Source: Cryomorphaceae bacterium (GTDB taxonomy: Bacteria > Bacteroidota > Bacteroidia > Flavobacteriales > Schleiferiaceae). From it: a stretch of 12,127 bases of DNA. Made by a program: the position numbers and the translations under genes. Numbering within the stretch: position 1 is the stretch's first letter; each line of letters begins with the position of its first letter. The stretch spans positions 4,721-16,847 of the forward strand of contig DMQR01000193.1 in assembly GCA_003455605.1 (NCBI GenBank). Reading direction: 5' to 3'. Below are positions 7,439-12,127 of this stretch, one piece after another. Under the pieces are notes generated by a model. That model was not told where the DNA came from and searched no databases. It saw only the letters and a list, made by a program, of their open reading frames with translations.

Positions 7439-9856
7439 TTACAATTGGTAGCAAATCACCGCATTTCCCTGTACGATTACCAGAACCGGTGCTCCAGCTG
7501 GGGTCAATCGCCCTGCCTCCGCCTCTGATCCTTCAAATACGGTGATGGTCGCATCAGCATCTTTTAACTGAGTCACGTGTATGGTTCCTTCTGTATCATA
7601 GATTATGCCTGTGCCGCCTGGGTAGGCTTCCATACGTGCAATATTCTGCTCGAAAGATATCGTGTTGGTAGAGGTTTCTCCGCGTAAGCTGACCTCGTCA
7701 TCCGACCAATACAATTTACCGTAGCTCATGGCTTTCATTCCTTGAAGATTGTTTAGGTCGTGCTCTAAAATAGTAGTGGTGCCGTCGAAGCGCTGTTCTT
7801 GAATCTCACCTTCTTCACCCACGCGTGTGATGCTAGTTGGATTCCCGCCTATAACGATCCAAGGGTTATTTGCAGCAGTGAGGGTGGAGGTTTTGACGCG
7901 TTCCTCTCCACGTCTATTGAGCACATGGGCGCGCTCGAGGGTAGAAATAATCACATAATCCTTGCCGTTTCTCTGAAACAATAGTGGGCTTTGGGTAATG
8001 ATGCCGCTTGCCGCGTCGGTCTTCCAACCGTCAATACGCTGTCCTTCCACGCTGTAATTATACAGTTTGGCCCCAGCGGGCACGAGTATGCGGTAGTTGC
8101 GGTTTTTGTCGTAATCCAAAATAGTAGCACCCAAGGAGGTGGCCTCTGGTAAACTCACTGGGAAACCCTCAACTTCACGTCCTAATATGTCCAAGCAGTG
8201 TAAGAGGTCGCCAGTGGCAAAGACCATCTGGAGTTTGGCATTCTTAAACATGTCAATCTGCTGAACATCCCCTTGGATGGGACCGTCTAAGGAAAACCTC
8301 CACAATTCCTGCCCATTCTCATCGAGTAGGAAGCACTGATTGCTTTCGTCTTGTACGAGTATGTTCTTCATACCGCTGCGGTGGTTCTTAACGAGGAACG
8401 GCCCGCTAATGGCTTGCTGAGGTAGTGCGTGAGACCATAAGTAAGCGCTGATGGCCACCTCCTCGCCGCGCTGCTGAACCGTGGCGTTTCCATAAGCAAT
8501 ACCATTATTAACTTCTAAATGACCGGCAAGAAAGGAATGGTCTAAAGCGGCCGGCAAGGTTTCAAAGAATGGTCCCTCCTCTAAGCTGTTGAAGTTGAGG
8601 GCGACGGTAAAGTGCTCATTGCGGTCCATGGCCTCTCCCAATGCTTCTAGCGATTCTAGGGCATACCAGTTTTTATTCATGTCCAATTCGCTGCTGTACA
8701 CTTCCAATAATTGGGTACTCGTCCCTACTAAAAGCCATTGATCCCAGATCATCCATGAAGCGCTGCCCATATCTGCATACACCCATCCGAAGGCAGCGCT
8801 AAACAAGAAGCGGTGTGCTTCGTTGAGTATTCCGCGCGCATGACCTTGGTAGACTGAGCTTTGTGAACTCAAAGCGGTTAAGGCATCTTGTACGGTCATT
8901 TCCTCACCGTCTAATTTTGCTCCCACTACGACCCCATCACCGTAGCCCACACGTACAAAGCTGCCCTCAAAACTGTTTGCGAAAGTCATCGGTGATAAAC
9001 CTGCATCTTCTAAGGTATTTTGGGCTTGCTTTAACCTTTGTTTCTTACCGCGGTAGGGGTTAAAGGCGCGCAGCCATTCTACTGGATCTGCGGTATTGAT
9101 CCCCACGGCGTATTTCGACGAGGCCGCAATGATGGGGCTTAAATCTGTTCCAGTAGGGCGTTCGCTGAAGGTGTTTAAATAGGTGTTTGTGGAATCTGCA
9201 CACAAGGCTACCGCCGTAGCAATGATTTTATTTTTTTTCCAATCCAGATCCACTGCAGACCACTGGGCGAAATGCTCCAGCCAGCTCCAATCTTGTTCAA
9301 AGTAATGTGTTCCTAATCGGGTCACTTCCTTATGCTGAATAAATACATTCGCATCATCAGATTTGGAAGCGTTGTCCCACAAGGTTTTGAACCCTGCATC
9401 GTCCATCAAGGAATATCCTGCCGTACGTTGGTTGATGATATCCTGAAGTAGGCCTTCATTGGCACTGATCACCCAGCCTGGTCCGTCGTTGTACGCATAC
9501 ATTGAATCCAAGGTGAAGACCTCGTAATTTCCTATGATGGTGGGAACGCCGACGAATGGAGCGAGGTCCTGTTCGGTAGTCCATACCCAATCCAAATCGC
9601 TGGCTCCCGAGGGTAGAAGCGCTCCCGTCCAACGCCCTGCGTTCCACTTCTCCAATGTCTGGGCGGGAATAGCGCTGAGGTAGGAAATGGAAAGCGTATC
9701 GCTGGTCTCGCGAAACAGGTGCATATCATTGATGCGCACATACAATGGCGCATCCATCGGCAGCAATGAAGTCGCCTTGGTAGGGGCGGCGGGTTGGCCA
9801 CATTGTACCAAAAGGGAAGATGCCAAAACAAGGGCGCTTAGGGAGGCGATATGCAT
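7439..9856 (-). CDS. Large lipoprotein of unknown function with propeller-like C-terminal half
   Basis: I do not recognise a named function. The 805-residue protein starts with a lipoprotein signal peptide ending LLVQC (Cys19); GQPAAPTK follows with no acidic export signal, so a periplasm-facing anchor is plausible. Residues ~30-480 form a soluble alpha/beta region loosely reminiscent of DUF3352-type proteins (ALLPSGASDLDWVW, GSFVRVGYGDG, repeated 'W..LE.L.E' stretches); that match is a guess. From about 498 to the end there are repeated short beta units such as LLDENGQELWRFSLDG (510-525), DILGREVEGFPVSLP (556-570), YSVEGQRIDGW (601-611) and VLNRRGEERV (645-654), as in PQQ/WD-like beta-propellers. 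The pattern suggests a scaffold or binding role rather than an enzyme. It lies 66 bp downstream of rnhB on the same strand and meets der tail to tail. A run of eight A (minus strand, 9231-9238) is intact in frame. Confidence 0.75.
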   Translation of the reverse strand: MHIASLSALVLASSLLVQCGQPAAPTKATSLLPMDAPLYVRINDMHLFRETSDTLSISYLSAIPAQTLEKWNAGRWTGALLPSGASDLDWVWTTEQDLAPFVGVPTIIGNYEVFTLDSMYAYNDGPGWVISANEGLLQDIINQRTAGYSLMDDAGFKTLWDNASKSDDANVFIQHKEVTRLGTHYFEQDWSWLEHFAQWSAVDLDWKKNKIIATAVALCADSTNTYLNTFSERPTGTDLSPIIAASSKYAVGINTADPVEWLRAFNPYRGKKQRLKQAQNTLEDAGLSPMTFANSFEGSFVRVGYGDGVVVGAKLDGEEMTVQDALTALSSQSSVYQGHARGILNEAHRFLFSAAFGWVYADMGSASWMIWDQWLLVGTSTQLLEVYSSELDMNKNWYALESLEALGEAMDRNEHFTVALNFNSLEEGPFFETLPAALDHSFLAGHLEVNNGIAYGNATVQQRGEEVAISAYLWSHALPQQAISGPFLVKNHRSGMKNILVQDESNQCFLLDENGQELWRFSLDGPIQGDVQQIDMFKNAKLQMVFATGDLLHCLDILGREVEGFPVSLPEATSLGATILDYDKNRNYRILVPAGAKLYNYSVEGQRIDGWKTDAASGIITQSPLLFQRNGKDYVIISTLERAHVLNRRGEERVKTSTLTAANNPWIVIGGNPTSITRVGEEGEIQEQRFDGTTTILEHDLNNLQGMKAMSYGKLYWSDDEVSLRGETSTNTISFEQNIARMEAYPGGTGIIYDTEGTIHVTQLKDADATITVFEGSEAEAGRLTPAGAPVLVIVQGNAVICYQL

Positions 9857-9871
9857 TGCTTAATTTTTGAC

Positions 9872-9879
9872 TAAAGCTA
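9872..9879 (-). promoter_or_regulatory. Possible -7 promoter box for the lipoprotein gene
   Basis: On the minus strand TAGCTTTA differs from TAnnTTTG only in the last base and lies 15 bp before the lipoprotein ATG, in the 66-bp gap after rnhB. It suggests partly independent transcription of the lipoprotein. The upstream TTG is about 14 bp away, shorter than the usual spacing, so support is weak. No clear hairpin terminator is visible in the gap. Confidence 0.3.
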
Positions 9880-9922
9880 CATTTTTAAGGCGCCAAGAAG
9901 TGGGTGAGGAAGGGTCAGTTTT

Positions 9923-10525
9923 TCACAAATCGAAGAGGTTCAATTGGCTTGGAAGCAACTGAAAACTTTTGCGGTGGTGGGGCGATGCACCATGGGCTCG
10001 AATACCTTCTCGATGGGCCTTTGTAGGGTAGCCCGCATTGTGCTCCCACTGGTAATGGGGATATTCTGTGGCCAATTCTCTCATCAGTTCATCCCTATAC
10101 GTTTTTGCCAAGATCGAGGCGGCTGCTATATTTTGATACGTAGCATCCCCTTTGACCTGACAGTGGTATGGAATCTCCCCAGATGGTTTGAACCTATTGC
10201 CGTCCACAGCAATAAAATTGGGAACCACATTCAATTTTTCAATGGCCCTATGCATGCCCAAGATGCTCGCGTTTAAAATATTGATTTCGTCAATCTCCTC
10301 TGGTCCGACATGCACAACAGCCCAAGCCACGGCTTCCTTCTCGATCAAGGGCCTTAAAAGATTGCGCTGTTTCTCAGTTAGCTGCTTGGAATCATTCAAC
10401 AAATCATTTTTAAAATCAGGTGGCAAGATCACCGCTGCTGCAGTCACTGGTCCCGCTAAACATCCGCGTCCCGCTTCGTCAGTGCCGGCTTCCACCACCC
10501 CTAAGGGACTGTATTGAAGCTTCAT
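9923..10525 (-). CDS. rnhB: Ribonuclease HII
   Basis: RNase HII cuts the RNA strand of RNA-DNA hybrids and starts removal of single ribonucleotides misincorporated in DNA. From ATG 10525 the protein has 200 residues, normal for the family. The acidic active site is complete: D16-E17 in GTDEAGRG, D108 in AVDGNRF and D127 in KGDATY. The GRG motif (19-21) and Tyr143 of [10 protein letters not shown] fit junction-ribonucleotide recognition, and the family [10 protein letters not shown] segment is at 162-171. An upstream TTG at 10576 is in frame, but it lies inside the glycosyltransferase and adds a basic, unconserved tail, so ATG 10525 is preferred. That ATG overlaps the upstream TGA (ATGA), implying translational coupling. 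The extreme C-terminus, QLNLFDL (194-200), resembles a sliding-clamp-binding pentapeptide. Confidence 0.96.
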   Translation of the reverse strand: MKLQYSPLGVVEAGTDEAGRGCLAGPVTAAAVILPPDFKNDLLNDSKQLTEKQRNLLRPLIEKEAVAWAVVHVGPEEIDEINILNASILGMHRAIEKLNVVPNFIAVDGNRFKPSGEIPYHCQVKGDATYQNIAAASILAKTYRDELMRELATEYPHYQWEHNAGYPTKAHREGIRAHGASPHHRKSFQLLPSQLNLFDL

Positions 10526-11631
10526 TCGCTTGCAGATTTTAGGACTTCGAGCCAAGGGGCGGCGCTTGCCGACCAAGTGAATTCGCTCCCGCGAACCAAT
10601 CCTTTTTCAGACCAATTTTCCCCACCTTCGGCCATTGTCTCGAGCCCATTGGCCCAAGCACCAACATCGAAAGTGGGCAGCAACATCCCCGCGTCTCCAA
10701 CTACCTCAGTCAATGCGCTGTTATTCGAGGCCATCACAGGCGTTCCACATTGCATCGCTTCCACAACTGGTATCCCGAATCCTTCCATCGCACTTGGCAT
10801 ACAGAACGCCACCGCACCACGGTACAGCTGTTCCAACTCGTCATCTTCCAGCCTTCCCAACCATTTGATTGTGTCCAAGTGTTTCAACTGGCCCATGGCG
10901 CCTTCAAAAATTGTGTCTTTAAAGTGGGCGTTGCCCGCAATGTTCAAATGGAAGCTCCGGCGCTCCGGATGTTTCTCCATCCACACATCCCAAGCCTTCA
11001 GTAGGGTGATCAAATTTTTACGGGGGGTGAGGGCGCCTACGGCACAAAAATATTTTCCAGCACAGCGCGACTTTCCAGGAGACATAGGTCGCTGAGGAGC
11101 ATTTGGCGTCACCACAATCTTCCCAGCAGCGACCCCATAGGTCTCCACCAAATCCCTCGCGCTCCACTCACTCACCGTGAACAGCTGGTCCGACATGCGG
11201 GCGCCGCGGCGAATATATGTGCGATAATAGCGTCCCACATGTGGCGGTATCCATTCCGGGTGATGCTCAAAATTCAGGTCGTGGATGGTGAGCCATTGCT
11301 TGATTTTGGTTCGGGCGGGCAAGCCATCCGGCGACCAATAGCGCGCGGCGCCCCACTTCTTGAGGGCAGCAGGTACACCTATACTGTTCCAATACCACCA
11401 CAACCAAGGGTGGCGAGCAGGGGGGGGGATTAGCTTGTGGATAATGTTGGGGGCGTTTAGAAAAGAGAATTGTTTCCTCATTCCTTTCATCGCAGAAGGG
11501 CGGTCCCACAACAGCAGAAACTGATGTTCTATTGCGGCGGAGAGAATCTGCTCAAGCATACGCAAGGTGTAAATTCCCGTGCCTTCGAGCTTGTTTGGCA
11601 AAAGCCACCGTACGTTCACCGCAATTTTCAT
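10522..11631 (-). CDS. GT4-type (group 1) glycosyltransferase
   Basis: A 369-residue GT-B fold enzyme of the GT4 family, which transfers a sugar from a nucleotide-sugar donor, typically to a growing surface polysaccharide or glycolipid on the cytoplasmic side of the membrane. The N-terminal acceptor domain opens with [10 protein letters not shown] and the GTGIYT loop (17-22). The donor domain shows [10 protein letters not shown] (198-207), the helix-side segment [15 protein letters not shown], and the family signature [17 protein letters not shown], whose E283 and E291 form the E-x7-E motif. No membrane segment is obvious. Donor and acceptor cannot be told from sequence; a divergent flippase gene 74 bp away supports surface polysaccharide synthesis. 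A run of nine C encodes the start of PPPAR (codons 69-73). Its stop overlaps the rnhB start by 4 bp. Confidence 0.92.
   Translation of the reverse strand: MKIAVNVRWLLPNKLEGTGIYTLRMLEQILSAAIEHQFLLLWDRPSAMKGMRKQFSFLNAPNIIHKLIPPPARHPWLWWYWNSIGVPAALKKWGAARYWSPDGLPARTKIKQWLTIHDLNFEHHPEWIPPHVGRYYRTYIRRGARMSDQLFTVSEWSARDLVETYGVAAGKIVVTPNAPQRPMSPGKSRCAGKYFCAVGALTPRKNLITLLKAWDVWMEKHPERRSFHLNIAGNAHFKDTIFEGAMGQLKHLDTIKWLGRLEDDELEQLYRGAVAFCMPSAMEGFGIPVVEAMQCGTPVMASNNSALTEVVGDAGMLLPTFDVGAWANGLETMAEGGENWSEKGLVRGSEFTWSASAAPWLEVLKSASE
11420..11428. repeat. G9/C9 homopolymer inside the glycosyltransferase gene
   Basis: Nine consecutive G on the plus strand (C9 in the coding sense) lie in codons 68-71 of the glycosyltransferase (ATC CCC CCC CCT, Ile-Pro-Pro-Pro). 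Gain or loss of one base would frameshift the enzyme early. In this copy the frame is intact. It may be a slippage-prone switch or a chance run in a Pro-rich segment. Confidence 0.9.
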
Positions 11632-11652
11632 GGCTTAAATGTACAAAAGTGC

Positions 11653-11677
11653 ACCGCTGTAGCGTTAGATAAGCGGT
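11653..11677. promoter_or_regulatory. Inverted repeat and promoter-like boxes in the glycosyltransferase/flippase divergent region
   Basis: In the 74-bp divergent intergenic region (11632-11705), ACCGCT (11653-11658) and AGCGGT (11672-11677) are perfect 6-bp inverted arms with a 13-bp spacer, a possible operator serving both directions. Candidate -7 boxes flank it: CACTTTTG on the minus strand (11644-11651), 12 bp before the glycosyltransferase ATG, and TATATTCG on the plus strand (11677-11684), 21 bp before the flippase ATG. Each differs from TAnnTTTG by one specified base. The function is inferred from position only. Confidence 0.3.
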
Positions 11678-11705
11678 ATATTCGCACCCAACTCGCTACA
11701 CAACC

Positions 11706-12127
11706 ATGATTCAGCGTATCCTTCAATTCTTAAAGGATCCCACGGCTGCCACTTTAGCCAAGGGAAGCAGCGTCGTGCTCTTCTTTAAAATCATTGGTGC
11801 CCTCGGGGGCTACATACTGCTTTGGTCATTGGGCCAGGCGGGAGGAGAGAAAGCAGTGGGCGTGTACGAGGTAGCTTTTACCATGATCTTGATTTCCTCG
11901 ACTGTAGGGCGTTGGGGATTGGATACGGTGTTGGTGAAGGAATTGGGCAAAACCGAGCTAGGAGATGCTCCGTCACGCGGACTCTATGGGTACATTTTTC
12001 TGCGTGTCCTCGCTATAACTGCCGCCCTATCAATCGTGACCTTCTTTGCGGCCGGAGTCCTTACCGAACTCTTTTTCAGTCAAACTCTCGTGGGCGTTTT
12101 GCGTACCGCATCGCTGACCACCTTACC
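11706..12127 (+). CDS. Polysaccharide flippase-like membrane protein (Wzx/RfbX type), 3' partial
   Basis: An open frame from ATG 11706 runs off the window end after about 140 codons. It begins MIQRILQFLKDPTAATLAKG and then shows hydrophobic stretches with the spacing of multi-pass transporters: SSVVLFFKIIGALGGYILLW (21-40), VGVYEVAFTMILISSTV (51-67) and YIFLRVLAITAALSIVTFF (95-113). The combination of an amphipathic basic start, GxYEVAFTMILISSTVGRWGLDTVLV and KELG is typical of polysaccharide biosynthesis (PF01943-type) or MATE/MurJ-like exporters, which flip lipid-linked oligosaccharides across the inner membrane. With only the first quarter to third visible, the exact family is uncertain. 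It is divergent from the glycosyltransferase, with 74 bp between, and the pair suggests the edge of an exopolysaccharide or O-antigen locus. Confidence 0.75.
   Translation, partial: MIQRILQFLKDPTAATLAKGSSVVLFFKIIGALGGYILLWSLGQAGGEKAVGVYEVAFTMILISSTVGRWGLDTVLVKELGKTELGDAPSRGLYGYIFLRVLAITAALSIVTFFAAGVLTELFFSQTLVGVLRTASLTTL

Noticed and set aside
9231..9238. Run of eight T (A8 in the lipoprotein coding sense) as a frameshift site
   Set aside because: The frame is continuous through it, the run encodes ordinary Lys codons (WKKNK), and no alternative product is evident.
10526..10576. TTG start extending RNase HII by 17 residues
   Set aside because: It would overlap the glycosyltransferase by over 50 bp and adds an unconserved basic tail; ATG 10525 forms the common ATGA overlap.
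10514..11095. Long plus-strand open frame (193 codons) opposite the glycosyltransferase
   Set aside because: It lies wholly antisense to a well-supported GT4 gene and the rnhB start, and its Ser/Pro-rich composition resembles no protein family; it is a shadow frame.
1..12127. CRISPR arrays, tRNA/rRNA genes, transposases, phage or defence genes
   Set aside because: No regular repeats, tRNA-like cloverleaf, rRNA sequence, transposase motifs or defence-type domains were seen on either strand.

Overview
The window comes from a member of the Bacteroidota, probably a marine Flavobacteriia-type organism. The signs are a secreted GH16 enzyme ending in what looks like a type IX secretion (T9SS) sorting domain, a Bacteroidota-style signal peptide cut before Gln (LNA|Q), two lipoproteins with Cys at position 19, adjacent era and der GTPase genes, and nAnnTTTG boxes in front of genes. 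G+C is moderate by eye: about 45-50% in most genes, and visibly lower in one.

Bases 1-5107 hold a beta-glucan (most likely laminarin) utilisation segment. Three plus-strand genes are tightly packed (gaps of 13 and 5 bp): the 3' part of a clan GH-A glycosidase, a GH30 lipoprotein and a GPH-type sugar/cation symporter. Nine bases further on is a 59-codon open frame whose first ~52 codons resemble the start of marine bacterial GH17 glucanases. The rest of that gene is missing, so I read it as a broken gene. A GH16 laminarinase-like enzyme with a T9SS tail converges on it from the minus strand, with only 4 bp between the stop codons. Proposed division of labour: GH16 cuts the beta-1,3 backbone outside the cell, GH30 and the GH-A enzyme handle branches and oligosaccharides, and the symporter imports the released sugar. 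No SusC/SusD pair is in the window; it may lie upstream.

Bases 5108-7438 are housekeeping: a 114-bp divergent intergenic region, then era and der, both GTPases for ribosome assembly, 30 bp apart.

Bases 7439-11631 are a minus-strand cluster, transcribed as GT4 glycosyltransferase, then rnhB (RNase HII), then a large lipoprotein of unknown function with a propeller-like C-terminal half. The glycosyltransferase and rnhB overlap by 4 bp (ATGA). The lipoprotein stop codon directly abuts the der stop codon with no base between. A 74-bp divergent region (11632-11705) then leads to a plus-strand polysaccharide flippase-type membrane protein cut by the window edge, suggesting that a surface polysaccharide locus starts here.

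There is no gene-free stretch over 300 bp. I saw no tRNA, rRNA, CRISPR array or insertion sequence. The points most worth checking are the GH17 remnant, the beta-clamp-binding-like tail of RNase HII, the C9 tract in the glycosyltransferase, and the uncharacterised lipoprotein. I did not find convincing evidence of a wholly new system.
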